Numbered from the stretch's first letter, positions 9,151 through 18,837 are shown. The stretch is 64,000 nt of DNA from Lacrimispora sp. BS-2 (GCF_040207125.1 NZ_CP157940.1:2294001-2358000); one strand, 5' to 3'. Notes: generated by a model not told the origin, from the sequence alone. Numbers and translations are program-made.

Positions 9151-10533
9151 TTAGCTGTTCTTAGCTTCCAAACCATCAATCGTCTCTTTAAACTGTGGTA
9201 AATGTTCCTTATGAGCGATTAGCAATTCATCCAGCACCGTCTTAGCAATTTTGCCGCTGGGAACCAGAGGATTTATGGTAAATGCCTGCTGGGCAGTTCC
9301 GTAATCTCCGGTTACCGCTGCTTTAATGGTAGTTAACTCCATGTCTTTCATTAACTGCAGCAGACCTCTGCTGGAAGGTTCAAAGGATCCCCAGGAAATC
9401 GGAACCGGACCGCCTGATGTTATGATGCTGCTTACTTCCACTACCACATCATCGGGCAAATCTGAGATGGCTCCATTATTTCTCGTGCTGACTACCATAT
9501 GGGTACGCTTGTCATTATAAATGGAATTAATTAACTCGCAGGCTGCATCAGAATAGAAAGCTCCGCCCCGCTTTTCTAATTGAGGCGGTTTAACGCTCAG
9601 ATGAGGATCTTTATACAGTTCAAATAATTCGGCTTCTGTACGTTTTACCAGTTCGGCACGGGTCTCGCCTTTTGCAAAGGCTTCCAATTCTTCCTGAAGC
9701 ATGTCATCTGTAATATAATAATATCTGTGGTACATGCAGGGGATAATTCCCAGATTTAAAATCTGTTCCGGCAAAAACGAGATATTGGGGATATTTTGCA
9801 CACCTGAATTTGCGCTTGTAAAGCTTTTCAGCGCATTTTTCATATTTTCAACACTGGTATAAGCTGTTTCAAGTACGTCTTTGGTCTTTTCTCCGCCGGT
9901 TTTGTCCCATACCCTGTGCCAGTGAAAATGATTCAGGCCTCCAAAACGAAAGAACAGATCCTCCTCGTTCTCCTTTAAAGCTCCTGCTGCAATCTTTCTG
10001 CAAAGAATGGGAACATTACACAGACCTACTACCTTATTCCAGTTGCCATAGCGCATAACAGCTTCCGTTACCATGCCGGATGGATTGGTAAAATTAACAA
10101 GCCACGCATCAGGACACAGCTCTTTCATGTCCTTTACAATATCTAAAATAACCGGAATGGTACGAAATGCCTTGAACATGCCTCCGGCACCATTGGTTTC
10201 CTGGCCCAGAATTCCGTGGGACAATGGGATTCTTTCATCCTTAATTCGTGCGTCCAACAGGCCGACGCGGAACTGAGTAGTGACAAAATCAGCATCTTTA
10301 AGAGCTTCCCGCCGGTCTAATGTCAGATGGACCTCCCAGTCAAGTCCTGCTGCCTTCACCATTCGCTTTGCCAAATTGCCGACGATCTCAAGTTTTTCTT
10401 TTCCTGCTTCAATATCTACCAGCCAAATTTCTTTTATGGGAAGGTGGTCTTTTCTCTTAATAAACCCTTCCATTAATTCAGGAGTGTAACTGGAACCTCC
10501 TCCAATGGTTACAATTTTAATTTTTTTGTTCAT
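9151..10533 (-). CDS. 6-phospho-glycosidase, glycoside hydrolase family 4
   Basis: 460-residue GH4 enzyme; the family uses NAD+ and a divalent metal to hydrolyse 6-phospho-alpha- or beta-glucosides by a redox-elimination mechanism. Seen here are the N-terminal NAD-binding motif TIGGGSSYTPEL, QTNGAGGMFKAFRTIP-type catalytic loop residues, LVNFTNPSGMVTEA, and the metal-site cysteine in VGLCNVPILC. Length matches the family (about 440-460). The sequence resembles the 6-phospho-beta-glucosidase branch (LicH/CelF-like) but the anomer cannot be proven by eye. No PTS genes are in the window, so the sugar importer is elsewhere. Confidence 0.9.
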   Translation of the reverse strand: MNKKIKIVTIGGGSSYTPELMEGFIKRKDHLPIKEIWLVDIEAGKEKLEIVGNLAKRMVKAAGLDWEVHLTLDRREALKDADFVTTQFRVGLLDARIKDERIPLSHGILGQETNGAGGMFKAFRTIPVILDIVKDMKELCPDAWLVNFTNPSGMVTEAVMRYGNWNKVVGLCNVPILCRKIAAGALKENEEDLFFRFGGLNHFHWHRVWDKTGGEKTKDVLETAYTSVENMKNALKSFTSANSGVQNIPNISFLPEQILNLGIIPCMYHRYYYITDDMLQEELEAFAKGETRAELVKRTEAELFELYKDPHLSVKPPQLEKRGGAFYSDAACELINSIYNDKRTHMVVSTRNNGAISDLPDDVVVEVSSIITSGGPVPISWGSFEPSSRGLLQLMKDMELTTIKAAVTGDYGTAQQAFTINPLVPSGKIAKTVLDELLIAHKEHLPQFKETIDGLEAKNS

Positions 10534-10740
10534 ATAAAGCCCTCCTTTTTACAAGAAAATTATAATACAAAAAAGAGGGCAAGAAAACAGAGACGGCTCA
10601 TCCAGTAACATCACAAACCGTTTAGGTACATGTTTCTCATAAAAGACACCTTGTATTTTTTACTGGAATTACTTCATATGCGGTAACATCATACTTATCG
10701 TAAATATGGTAAGCTGGTTTTATCTTATTATTTCATTTAA

Positions 10741-12180
10741 TTAGCTTGACAAATTGCTTAAAAATCTTGCATAATCGATATACCAGTCTTTAACATTACC
10801 AAATGTGCCTACTATGTCCATATGATCTGTATTTATGATTCTGGGCATTGCATTCCATTGCCCTATTTTAACTCCGCCATTGTATTGTTCAATAACATCA
10901 TTGGACCCCAGCTTAGGTCCATCTTGACTAATACAATTTACAATCCCATCATTTGGGAACCACCTTTTGTCAATGATAGGAAGACCTTTTTGATTGCGTG
11001 AATACTTTCCCATTAAGTTTGCTGTTGGGTAAAATACAGGATTCATTGGGCCAATTTGTGCTATAGAATGACCTGTAAGAATAGATTCTGTAGTTGCCTG
11101 GGTTGTCCAAGAAAAATAATATACATCTGGTTGAGCTTTTACCCATGTATTAAGCTCTTGTGCACCTTCTGTGGATAAATCATAAGTTGATATATCCTTT
11201 GTACCATTCCAGATATTGCTTTCTAAAACCTTTTTAATATAATCACGTTGAGATTCTCCATTTTGCTTTTTTAATCCCCATTGATCTAATTTTAAATCGT
11301 ATGTTGCGCTAAATAAGTTGTTTTTACCAGTTATTGTTCCTAATACACCAAATGTATAACTTATTAAATCTTTTGATGGCATTAGATCTGATAAAGTTGT
11401 ACCATCATTAGGTGTTGATATGGTACTAACACTATGAATCCAATGCTTTCCGCCTTCAAATAATGGTGAAATATTTTCTTGTCCGCAATTTATTTCCTCT
11501 TCGCTTCCTTCACTTAACAACTGTGTAAGTGTACGTATGGTTTGCCCTCCCATACTATGACCTATTAAATGTATTTTATTTTCATCGCTTATATTTTTAT
11601 ATATACCTGGAAATGTCCTTCCATATCTATTATGTTTAAATTTTTTTGCATGAGCTTCTCCATAATCTACAGTTCCACCTGCTATATAAGCGTAAAGTTC
11701 ACAAGCTCTATCCCAGTTACTGGATACCGGACCTACTGTTGCTGTATAAGTCTCATATCCTGAGGCATTTAATTTTTCTTGAAGATCAACTACTCCGCCC
11801 CAATATTTATATCCTAATAATTCATCCCTTCCAAAGCCCATAAAGCCATGAACTAAAATAATTGGATAATCATTTCCCCCTATAAAACTCCTGGTGGTAA
11901 CTTCTGGAAATTCTACCGGAAACTTCAATGGAGGCAATTTATTTATATCTTCTTCACTTTTAACTTCTTCTGCCGAATCTATTAAACTGTCTATGTCTTC
12001 TAATGTAGGTATTTTTATTGTCTCATCTGTGCCTTCTACTTCGTTAACAGTAGATTCTTTCACCTTCTGTATTTCTTGTGCCTTTGGTTCATCCGCTCTT
12101 ACAATCATTGAAAAATTTGTTAGTATCACGGAAAATACCAATAAAATAATAGTTGCAGTTTTTTTTAGGCCTTTTTTCAT
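10741..12180 (-). CDS. Secreted triacylglycerol lipase, staphylococcal type
   Basis: 479-residue secreted lipase. A signal peptide (residues 1-29, hydrophobic IILLVFSVILTNFSMIV) is followed by a short acidic pro-region and the alpha/beta-hydrolase core. The oxyanion-hole motif PIILVHGFMGFG lies near residue 108, the nucleophile elbow LIGHSMGGQT near 205, and a candidate catalytic His in NTDHMDIVG near 455. Metal-binding-type residues around GGKHWIHSV and STPNDGTTL fit the Staphylococcus/Geobacillus lipase family. Codon usage and base composition are clearly more AT-rich than the adjacent GH4 gene, which suggests acquisition. The AGGGGG ribosome site precedes the ATG at 12180. Confidence 0.88.
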   Translation of the reverse strand: MKKGLKKTATIILLVFSVILTNFSMIVRADEPKAQEIQKVKESTVNEVEGTDETIKIPTLEDIDSLIDSAEEVKSEEDINKLPPLKFPVEFPEVTTRSFIGGNDYPIILVHGFMGFGRDELLGYKYWGGVVDLQEKLNASGYETYTATVGPVSSNWDRACELYAYIAGGTVDYGEAHAKKFKHNRYGRTFPGIYKNISDENKIHLIGHSMGGQTIRTLTQLLSEGSEEEINCGQENISPLFEGGKHWIHSVSTISTPNDGTTLSDLMPSKDLISYTFGVLGTITGKNNLFSATYDLKLDQWGLKKQNGESQRDYIKKVLESNIWNGTKDISTYDLSTEGAQELNTWVKAQPDVYYFSWTTQATTESILTGHSIAQIGPMNPVFYPTANLMGKYSRNQKGLPIIDKRWFPNDGIVNCISQDGPKLGSNDVIEQYNGGVKIGQWNAMPRIINTDHMDIVGTFGNVKDWYIDYARFLSNLSS

Positions 12181-12773
12181 TTCACATTTCCCCCTGATTC
12201 GTTTTTTAGGTAATTATTACTATTGAATAAATCGTTTTTCCTTGAACCCCTTTCATTTTATTGTAATACTTTATAATTACATGCAGATTATACATTAATT
12301 TATTGTAATTTTCAACAATTTTTTTAATTTTCTTTTCGTTATAAATTTGTTAGGAATTATTATAATAAAATATATGAACATTAGCAATATTCAAGCATCT
12401 CGAAATATATTGATTATTATAACAACCAAAGAATACAGAGAAAACTATCCGTAATGTCACCAATGGAGTATCATCAGAAATATTTATTAACGGCATAAAA
12501 GTACCGCCAGTCAAAATGACTGACGGTACAAAAATCATTTAATTATTTACTGTCCTCTTGACAGGGAGTACACCAGTCTTAATGTTCCCGTTTTGACGGC
12601 TCCTTTTTACCAACTATGGCTATTTCCTTACTTATTGACAAAAGGATGTTCTAATGATACCCTTTATGCATTGCATAAATAAAGGGTTACATGACACAAT
12701 GAAGTTTTAAAATTGTTCACAAACTGATTTTCCCTGCCGTAATTAACAAATTGAAAGGATTTTATGGATAAGC
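12181..12773. other. AT-rich intergenic region between lipase and MATE genes
   Basis: 593 bases without a supported gene. It holds an orphan hairpin at 12501-12529 (GTACCG..CAGTCA / TGACTG..CGGTAC, one mismatch, followed leftward by TTTTATG), and the candidate MATE control region described separately. No convincing reading frame is visible; a 62-codon minus frame across the hairpin is probably chance. Confidence 0.5.
12635..12687 (+). promoter_or_regulatory. Candidate promoter/operator of the MATE transporter
   Basis: TTGACA at 12635-12640, 17-base spacer, then TACCCT as a weak -10. Overlapping the -10 is a nested dyad: ACCCTTTAT (12659-12667) and ATAAAGGGT (12679-12687) around an inner ATGCA/TGCAT pair. 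The layout suggests a repressor or activator site. Confidence 0.4.
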
Positions 12774-14111
12774 ATGAATACTACAAGAGATCTGATCAAC
12801 GGCAATGAAACAAAGGCCATGATAAATTTCGCCATTCCTATGATCATAGGAAACGTATTTCAGCAATTATATAATGTTGCAGATACAGTGATTGTGGGAA
12901 AATTTATTGGCTCCAATGCTCTTGCTGCAGTAGGAAGTTCGTTTTCCGTTATGGTTTTATTGACCTCTATCATCATTGGATTCTGCATGGGCAGCAGCGT
13001 GGTATTTTCTCTGATTTTTGGTGCAAAGGAAATTGATAAATTAAAAAACTGTTTTTTTACAGCTTTTATTTTCATTGGAATCGTGACCGTTGTTATCAAT
13101 GTTTGCTCCATCATTTTTATTGATGAAATTTTGGCTTTTATCAATATTCCCGCGGAAATTTTCTTGGACGCAAAAACTTACCTGAAGATTGTTTTTTATG
13201 GGATCAGCTTTACATATATTTATAATTACTTTAGTGCTGCTATGCGGAGCATAGGTAATTCAGTAGTGCCGCTTATCTTTCTTATCCTATCTGCTGTTAT
13301 TAATATTGTGCTGGATATTATATTTGTTGTTCCTCTCCAGATGGGGATCGCCGGTGCTGCCTATGCTACAATTATTGCACAGGGGTTTTCAGCCATTGGC
13401 ATTGCTCTTTTTTGTATGCTGCGTATTCCTCTGATCCGTCTTAAACGGGAGCATTTATATTTTAATAAAAATATTATAAAGAAAATATCCAATTTCTCCA
13501 TACTCTCCAGCATCCAGTATTCAGTTATGAATTTTGGAATTTTGATGATACAGGGCTTGGTGAACAGCTTCGGTGTTTCTGCAATGGCAGCTTTTGCAGC
13601 AGTCGTTAAAATTGAAAGCTTTGCTTATATGCCGGTTCAGGATTTTGGCAATGCCTTTTCTACCTTTATCGCACAAAATATGGGGGCAGGAAAGCAAAAG
13701 CGTATTTACACCGGAATACACTCCGCAGTTAAAATTATAACTATTTACTGCGTTATGATTTCCGTCTTAATATTATTGTCAACAAAGCCTTTGATGTATA
13801 TCTTTATTAATAAAAATGAAACAGAAATATTGAGGATTGGTGTACAATACCTTTCTATTGTAGCTGGCTTTTATTGCCTGATCGGGTATTTGTTCATGTT
13901 TTATGGACTGTTCCGGGGGATCGGAAAGCCGGGGGTATCCATTATACTTACCGTTGTAAGCCTTGGCACCAGAGTTATCCTGGCTTATATGCTATCCGCT
14001 GTAAACTGGATCGGAATTGTTGGGATATGGTGGGCAATTCCTATTGGGTGGGCTCTGGCAGATGTGATCGGTGTTATTTTAATCAGGCATTATTATGTAA
14101 ATAATCGCTGA
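12774..14111 (+). CDS. MATE family multidrug efflux transporter
   Basis: 445-residue protein with about twelve membrane segments. The N-terminal stretch MINFAIPMIIGNVFQQLYNV and the following ADTVIVGKFIG are typical of the NorM/MepA-like MATE family, which exchanges cationic drugs against Na+ or H+. The second half repeats the fold (VSAMAAFAAVVKIESFAYMPVQDFG). The AAAGGA ribosome site is 14 bases from the ATG at 12774, a little far; an out-of-frame ATG at 12763 lies between. Downstream is a terminator, so it is monocistronic. The AT-rich codon usage differs from the apparatus genes. Confidence 0.9.
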   Translation: MNTTRDLINGNETKAMINFAIPMIIGNVFQQLYNVADTVIVGKFIGSNALAAVGSSFSVMVLLTSIIIGFCMGSSVVFSLIFGAKEIDKLKNCFFTAFIFIGIVTVVINVCSIIFIDEILAFINIPAEIFLDAKTYLKIVFYGISFTYIYNYFSAAMRSIGNSVVPLIFLILSAVINIVLDIIFVVPLQMGIAGAAYATIIAQGFSAIGIALFCMLRIPLIRLKREHLYFNKNIIKKISNFSILSSIQYSVMNFGILMIQGLVNSFGVSAMAAFAAVVKIESFAYMPVQDFGNAFSTFIAQNMGAGKQKRIYTGIHSAVKIITIYCVMISVLILLSTKPLMYIFINKNETEILRIGVQYLSIVAGFYCLIGYLFMFYGLFRGIGKPGVSIILTVVSLGTRVILAYMLSAVNWIGIVGIWWAIPIGWALADVIGVILIRHYYVNNR

Positions 14112-14183
14112 TCAGATGAAAGAAGCATCCTGGGATTTCTTCTTTTAAATTTTTTCATATACATGGGTACAGTCCAAATTTTA

Positions 14184-14229
14184 AATGACTACATATGCCT
14201 GCAATGAGATATATGTAGTCATTCTTTAT
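14184..14229 (+). terminator. Intrinsic terminator of the MATE gene
   Basis: 13-bp stem (AATGACTACATAT, 14184-14196, with 14211-14223) followed by CTTTATT. Confidence 0.8.
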
Positions 14230-14491
14230 TCATTATTATTTGTTGCCTTTATTTTACGGATTGAAGCTGTTATTAGCTCTTCTGCATCAGGATTATGTAT
14301 ATTTAGTTATTACTATGAATGAGAGGGAATCATCGTTTTGCAGTATTTGTTATATTCCTTTTCCTGAATGACACTGCAATTTTTAGTATCAATCTGCGGA
14401 TTTTGTTCTTGAAGCATTTCTAAAAGTGCTTTGCCAGCTTATCAGCAATGCAAACTCAAGAGTCATTAAGTAATAACTACTATCGCAGCTA
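14230..14491 (-). other. Decayed coding DNA downstream of the immunity graveyard
   Basis: The minus strand carries only short open stretches, for example MLQEQNPQIDTKNCSVIQEK ending SHS near 14329, interrupted by stops. This looks like another eroded gene of the toxin/immunity array, but the family is not recognisable. Confidence 0.3.
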
Positions 14492-15192
14492 TCAAATTAT
14501 CAAGGAATCCAGCCTATCCACACCCTTTTTCCATGCAAAGTGAATCTCTTTAGTTACAAATAATGATTGTGTTATTTTAGATTCAATTTCAAGTGTGCAA
14601 ACAGCATGAGTCTTAAAATCATCCATTACCCACTTACATGGATAGGTTGTTCTTACCACACCTCCATAAAATGCCGCTAATTCTAAAAAAAGCTCCCGGC
14701 AATTTTCAAATGGTTTTGCCCGTTTCTCTGACACCATATCTTTCATTAACTTTACCGCATCTTCTATTGTGATACATTTTATATCTATCCGTTGTGCTGT
14801 TATAAACTTTTGAGCTAAAAACTCATATCCATGAAATAACTTATAATAATCTTCCTATCTGAAATAATCACTTCGCTTTGGCTCTGCTATTTCCTTTAAA
14901 AAATCCAAACCATTTTTTTTAATATATCTGCATAAGTTTCAACTGCATGCTTGAATTCTTCATCTGTAGAGTATTTAATTCCACCGTATTGGTCCCCTAG
15001 CACAAGCCACTTAAGTCCATAGCTATAAACCCCTCCTGAAAAACAGTTAATGACTAAGAGTAATATTTTTTCAAATCTGCTGATAGAAAATACAACTGTT
15101 TGTCTTGCTATCTCTCCTTTACTATTTTTAAACTCTTTTATAAACCCCAAGTCTTTTATCTCTTTATCGTACACAAATCCATCTGATTCCAA
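14492..15192 (-). pseudogene. Immunity-type protein gene broken by a frameshift and a stop
   Basis: Two minus-strand open stretches (14896-15192, 98 codons; 14492-14746, 84 codons) are parts of one gene of roughly 230 codons. The first frame runs to ADILKKMVWIF and stops; shifting at the preceding run of A residues (near 14912-14920) continues as DFLKEIAEPKRSDYF, meets one in-frame TAG near 14860, then reads openly (EDYYKLFHGYEFLAQKF) into the second stretch without further stops. The protein is soluble, mixed alpha/beta, and of the size of polymorphic-toxin immunity proteins, and follows an RHS-tip remnant on the same strand. The exact family is unknown. Confidence 0.6.
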
Positions 15193-15246
15193 TACTTTCC
15201 CAATAATTTATTTAATTATTTTTCCTTTCCGCACAATAATCTTCCT

Positions 15247-15790
15247 TTAAAACGGACAGGCCAACGCAGGAATACCTGTAGAGAATGTTACTCCAGCCTT
15301 AACTAACCACCGTATTCCATATGCCACCCCGCCAATAATTGCTGCTGCCGCTACATCTTCTCCTTTGACATCAGGAAATTGTATCACGTTATCATTCTTC
15401 TTATCATTACTGCCAGAATTAGAATTACTGTTTTGGTTTGGAATCCAGATATATCTGTGCTTATCTTTCTCTTCATCTTTTTTACGTAATTCCAATAAAT
15501 GAAACTTGCATAAGTATTAACCTCTTTTCCATTTTATGATCTATTGCACCAGGTCTTGCACCATCCGGATCAATTAACCATGTCTTTACTGCAATGGTAT
15601 TTAGTTCCGATGGTGTATATGTTACCATCTTCAGGAATTGGATTAAGAAATAGTTCATTATACCAATTGGTTAACTTGAACTTTTTACGTATTAGTGGAA
15701 TTAGTATTTGGTCACCTTCTATTATATTTTTTGTTGCTATCATTGAATTTTTACTATTTTCACTTCTTTCTATGAGGTCTTATTGTAAAC
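15247..15790 (-). pseudogene. Fragment of a displaced RHS toxin tip
   Basis: Minus-strand pieces in different frames: one reads WLIDPDGARPGAIDHKMEKR, carrying the DPDG-type motif that ends RHS cores; another reads LIPLIRKKFKLTNWYNELFL; a third (15247-15495) begins ELRKKDEEKDKHRYIW and ends with a hydrophobic AAAAIIGGVAYGIRWLV segment. None has a credible start with a ribosome site. I read this as the frameshifted remains of a C-terminal toxin tip left behind after replacement at the RHS gene, paired with the broken immunity gene that follows it. Confidence 0.45.
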
Positions 15791-15878
15791 ATGAAGTTAT
15801 ATAATCAGAAAATATTTATAATGAAAGGGAATATTAATTTGATTGCCCAAATTTGAAAAACAAGTGGTTCGAATATTA

Positions 15879-15935
15879 AAACGAAGCTGCTGTCAACATT
15901 TCTCCAAGAAATTCTTAGATGTTGACAGCAGCTTC
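15879..15935 (-). terminator. Intrinsic terminator of the lipoprotein gene
   Basis: Perfect 17-bp stem (GAAGCTGCTGTCAACAT at 15883-15899 with 15919-15935), 19-base loop, followed leftward by GTTTTAATATT. Confidence 0.8.
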
Positions 15936-15966
15936 AAATATAGAAATCCACCTCCTCGATTTTGGT

Positions 15967-17478
15967 TTAGTTGATAGGGAGTTCAAAGGAAACAAGATCA
16001 TTTCCCCGAGTGGTAATTAAGATCAAAGGCTTGTCTTTCGCAATTTCCCGTGAGATCTCCAGGTATATCATACCTTCTGCCGACTTACCTGCTTTCAGAT
16101 CCATAGTGTACAGGTCTTTCATCTCCCCAAAACCATAGGTGGTAAAGCGATAAAGGTTTGCGTCTTCGTCGGCTACAAAGGCAGACAATTCATTTTCAGA
16201 GCCTGTTGCAAACCATTTAGCCAGATAGACATCCGAATTGCCGGTGTTATTAATCCGCAGACTAACAATCACCCAGGTGTTTCCTTCCTTAGCATTTATG
16301 GTGTAGGAATCAATAATTAACTGTTCACTAAGCTGGGTACCCAGGCAAGTGATTTCCAGTCCACCCATGGTGGTGAGCTGGCCGGTTTTTACCTTATCTG
16401 CAAATGCAGCCTGTATGATAGGCAGTCGCTTCTGACGTTCAGCTTCTGCTTGTTCGGCAATTTTTTCAGGCGTGGAATAGGTGAATTTTTTGCCGGTCAT
16501 ATAGGGGATAAGGGATTGCGGATCTTCATATTCTGAAGTATCAGAACCTTCTTCATTTTCCAGGAAATTGACGGCGACAAGGACCCCGTCCTTAGTAAAG
16601 TCTCTGGTAAATTGTACAGTTACACCATTTCCGGAGGCAGTAAAACAGTCTGCAGATGTTTCTGTTACCATTCCTTCTGCATTGAGTATCTGATAGATAG
16701 AACCAAAAGAAAGCTGGTTATTGGCGGAGTCAACCCATTCGTAGATGGTGACATTGCCATCGTTTGCTGTTCCCATGGCGCCAGTGCAGATGCTGCTTAA
16801 CAGTTCTAAATCGGAGGCGGAAAAAGAATGGATGTCTTCTGTTATCGAATAATTAAGGGCACTGTAAATATGGTATTGTTTTAGTTTGACCTTAAGTTCA
16901 CCAGGGTTCAAACATGATGACGTTACTGTAAACAGAGTATCCTTGCCATAGTTCCATCGGGTAGGAATCCTTATTTCATAAGCTGGAAATAAAGAATTCA
17001 TCTCATATTCCGGTTTGATCTTCAGCAGGCAGTCAGCGCTTAATTCATTAAAAGCATGGCTGTTTTCACAATCAAGAACCAATGTCTCTATTTCATCAGC
17101 AATTTCATCAAGGGACTCGTAGTCCGGATAAGTAATAACCATGTCGTATCCTTCGTTTCCTTTTTCATAAGCGAGACCCAGTTGATCGGCATGTGTATAA
17201 AGCATCTGGGAAGCAAAGTCATCATGATACTTGCGTCCATTAATTTCTTCTGATGAGCCCTCTTCGATGGTAAAGGGAAAATCCGGATATGCGTTGGATA
17301 TAGCTTTATAATAGACCGTATCACCGTTTTTCACTTTCTCAATTTTAAAATCTTTGGAATCGAATCGTGATTCCAGATACTTGTTAAGCTCAAATTTTTC
17401 CTCACCAGAAATGCCGCATCCTGTCATCAGCAGGAGACTGGCAATCATCAGCAAGCCAGTTTGTCTGTAGTATCTCAT
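15967..17478 (-). CDS. Lipoprotein with C-terminal DUF4352-like domain
   Basis: 503-residue exported lipoprotein. The N-terminus MRYYRQTGLLMIASLLLMTGC carries a lipobox (LMTGC, Cys21). The middle has no recognisable domain. The last ~130 residues (from about 365: GLEITCLGTQLSEQ, then TWVIVSLRINNTGNSDVYL) look like the Ig-like DUF4352 fold common in Firmicute lipoproteins. It is intact and more GC-rich than the decayed genes around it, with its own terminator. Its role is unknown; it may simply be a resident gene within the immunity array. Confidence 0.75.
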   Translation of the reverse strand: MRYYRQTGLLMIASLLLMTGCGISGEEKFELNKYLESRFDSKDFKIEKVKNGDTVYYKAISNAYPDFPFTIEEGSSEEINGRKYHDDFASQMLYTHADQLGLAYEKGNEGYDMVITYPDYESLDEIADEIETLVLDCENSHAFNELSADCLLKIKPEYEMNSLFPAYEIRIPTRWNYGKDTLFTVTSSCLNPGELKVKLKQYHIYSALNYSITEDIHSFSASDLELLSSICTGAMGTANDGNVTIYEWVDSANNQLSFGSIYQILNAEGMVTETSADCFTASGNGVTVQFTRDFTKDGVLVAVNFLENEEGSDTSEYEDPQSLIPYMTGKKFTYSTPEKIAEQAEAERQKRLPIIQAAFADKVKTGQLTTMGGLEITCLGTQLSEQLIIDSYTINAKEGNTWVIVSLRINNTGNSDVYLAKWFATGSENELSAFVADEDANLYRFTTYGFGEMKDLYTMDLKAGKSAEGMIYLEISREIAKDKPLILITTRGNDLVSFELPIN

Positions 17479-17657
17479 GTAGTCTGCTCCTTCTATCGTT
17501 TGTAGATACTATTTTAAACGATTATGCTAGTAAAGGCAAGAAAACACAAGAATACTTCTGCTCCATTTAAAGCAAGTCCTGATTGTTTTTTTTCTAATAG
17601 TAAATAACTATACTTTATGAGAGAATAAATTGATGAATTAGATAATTTGATAACACA

Positions 17658-17690
17658 TGGACTTGTTTCAATAATGTAAACACAAGTCCA
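17658..17690 (-). terminator. Possible terminator after the small-protein pair
   Basis: 9-bp stem TGGACTTGT/ACAAGTCCA with a 15-base loop about 10 bases beyond the stop at 17701. The U-run is weak. Confidence 0.35.
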
Positions 17691-17700
17691 TTTGATTATT

Positions 17701-17955
17701 TTACAAATTCTCCTCAAATAAATTTTCTATATACTTATTCTTTTTTGTCTCTTTTAGGTAGTTCAGTACTTTAGTTAGAATAGTTTTTTCATTTTTAGTA
17801 CAGTTTTTAATATAAACTTGAAACACTTCCTCATTTTTCTCAATGAGTTGTATAATACTATCTACATAAATATTGGTATTTTCCGGAAAGAAAAAAATTC
17901 TTCCCAAATTCTTTCGTATTTCCGTACGAAACGTATAAAATTCCTCTTCATTCAT
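17701..17955 (-). CDS. Small acidic/Lys-rich protein, immunity candidate
   Basis: 84-residue predicted helical protein (MNEEEFYTFRTEIRKNLGRI... ending ENLFEENL) with no membrane segment or signal. It starts six bases after the stop of the 101-residue protein upstream, so the two form a transcription unit. The family is not recognised. Its size, composition and position in an array of displaced toxin tips suggest an immunity role; no motif proves it. Confidence 0.5.
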   Translation of the reverse strand: MNEEEFYTFRTEIRKNLGRIFFFPENTNIYVDSIIQLIEKNEEVFQVYIKNCTKNEKTILTKVLNYLKETKKNKYIENLFEENL

Positions 17956-17961
17956 TGAGTA

Positions 17962-18267
17962 TTATTCCTCCATAAATTCCTTAGCTATTTCAATATCCCA
18001 TTCCATCTGTAAGTTTGGAAATTTTGTATTTAGCTCATACAAAGTATTGATAAAATCTTGGCTTTTTAGATTATGTGAAATATCTTCAATAATTTCACTT
18101 ATATAAAATATCTGTTCCTCTGTACAGTCATTCAAGAAATTTATAGTTTCATTAGAATTTTGGCTTAATAATACAGTCATTTCATCCCATATTCTATTAA
18201 TCACAGGGTCATTTTCATCCACCAATACTCGCTCACATAATAAATTTATTACTTTTTCTTTTTCCAT
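17962..18267 (-). CDS. Small acidic protein, immunity candidate
   Basis: 101-residue acidic, helical protein (MEKEKVINLLCERVLVDEND...). GAGGT is 8 bases before the ATG, and the stop of an upstream toxin-tip remnant lies only 14 bases away, the arrangement expected for a toxin tip and its immunity gene. No family recognised. It appears intact while the tip before it is reduced to a fragment, a common state for orphan immunity genes, which remain useful against sibling toxins. Confidence 0.55.
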   Translation of the reverse strand: MEKEKVINLLCERVLVDENDPVINRIWDEMTVLLSQNSNETINFLNDCTEEQIFYISEIIEDISHNLKSQDFINTLYELNTKFPNLQMEWDIEIAKEFMEE

Positions 18268-18281
18268 GTTGTTTTACCTCA

Positions 18282-18420
18282 CTAATTTTCAGGTTGTATT
18301 GCATTAGGAAATATTGTTGCCGGTTTTCCATCTGTATAAATCACACCTACCTTTGCCATTGGCATCATTGGTATATTTTGCCTACTTACTTCCAGTCGAC
18401 CCGATTCCCCGTTCCAGGCA
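18282..18420 (-). pseudogene. C-terminal remnant of a toxin tip
   Basis: Minus-strand reading ending GVIYTDGKPATIFPNAIQPEN then TAG at 18282-18284. It is open only back to about 18420, where it meets a terminator-like hairpin and no start. It is followed closely by the 101-residue immunity candidate. Probably the last ~45 residues of a displaced RHS tip; the enzyme class cannot be told. Confidence 0.4.
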
Positions 18421-18454
18421 AAAACGGAGATGGTTTTAACCAGTCTCCGTTTTT
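18421..18454 (-). terminator. Hairpin terminator upstream of the tip remnant
   Basis: 10-bp AAAACGGAGA/TCTCCGTTTT stem with an inner TGG/CCA pair; poly-U flank in the leftward direction. It lies about 30 bases after the small membrane-protein gene. Confidence 0.6.
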
Positions 18455-18482
18455 ACCTTTATACCAATATGTATTTTTTCTC

Positions 18483-18677
18483 CTATATTTTCCCCAGCCA
18501 CATAAGAATTTGTACTACAAAAATGCCTATACCAATTATTGCTGCAATTCCTCCTACAATCTTTGCTGCCATTGGTGATGGCATTTTAGGAAACTGCTGT
18601 ACCAACTGATTTACTGGCGTGATTACCAGTTTTCCTCCAAATAAAATCATTACAATTGCCATTATAAAATTTAACAT
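18483..18677 (-). CDS. Small two-helix membrane protein
   Basis: 64-residue protein with two hydrophobic segments (MLNFIMAIVMILFGGKLVI and KIVGGIAAIIGIGIFVVQI). The start at 18677 was preferred to the ATG at 18722 because AGAGGA lies 6 bases before it. A shift at the GGGGAAAA run near its stop would continue as KYRRKNTYWYKGKNGDW for about 34 residues, so the original protein may have been longer. Function unknown; possibly immunity to a membrane-acting tip. Confidence 0.5.
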   Translation of the reverse strand: MLNFIMAIVMILFGGKLVITPVNQLVQQFPKMPSPMAAKIVGGIAAIIGIGIFVVQILMWLGKI

Positions 18678-18837
18678 TTCTTTTCCTCTCTTCATTCTTT
18701 TCTTAAAATTATTTTCCGACATTCTGTAAATAAATGATACTGCAAAAAATCATTGAGTGATAATTCAATTTACACGAATAAAAATTCAGCCTCCAAAAGT
18801 GGTTAAAAACTTTAATATTCTATAATTCTATTATACT

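Noticed and set aside
12350..12538. 62-codon minus frame in the lipase-MATE gap
   Set aside because: It begins inside a hairpin and lacks a ribosome site or family.
17514..17717. 67-codon minus frame
   Set aside because: It overlaps the terminator-like hairpin and the end of an intact small gene; no ribosome site.
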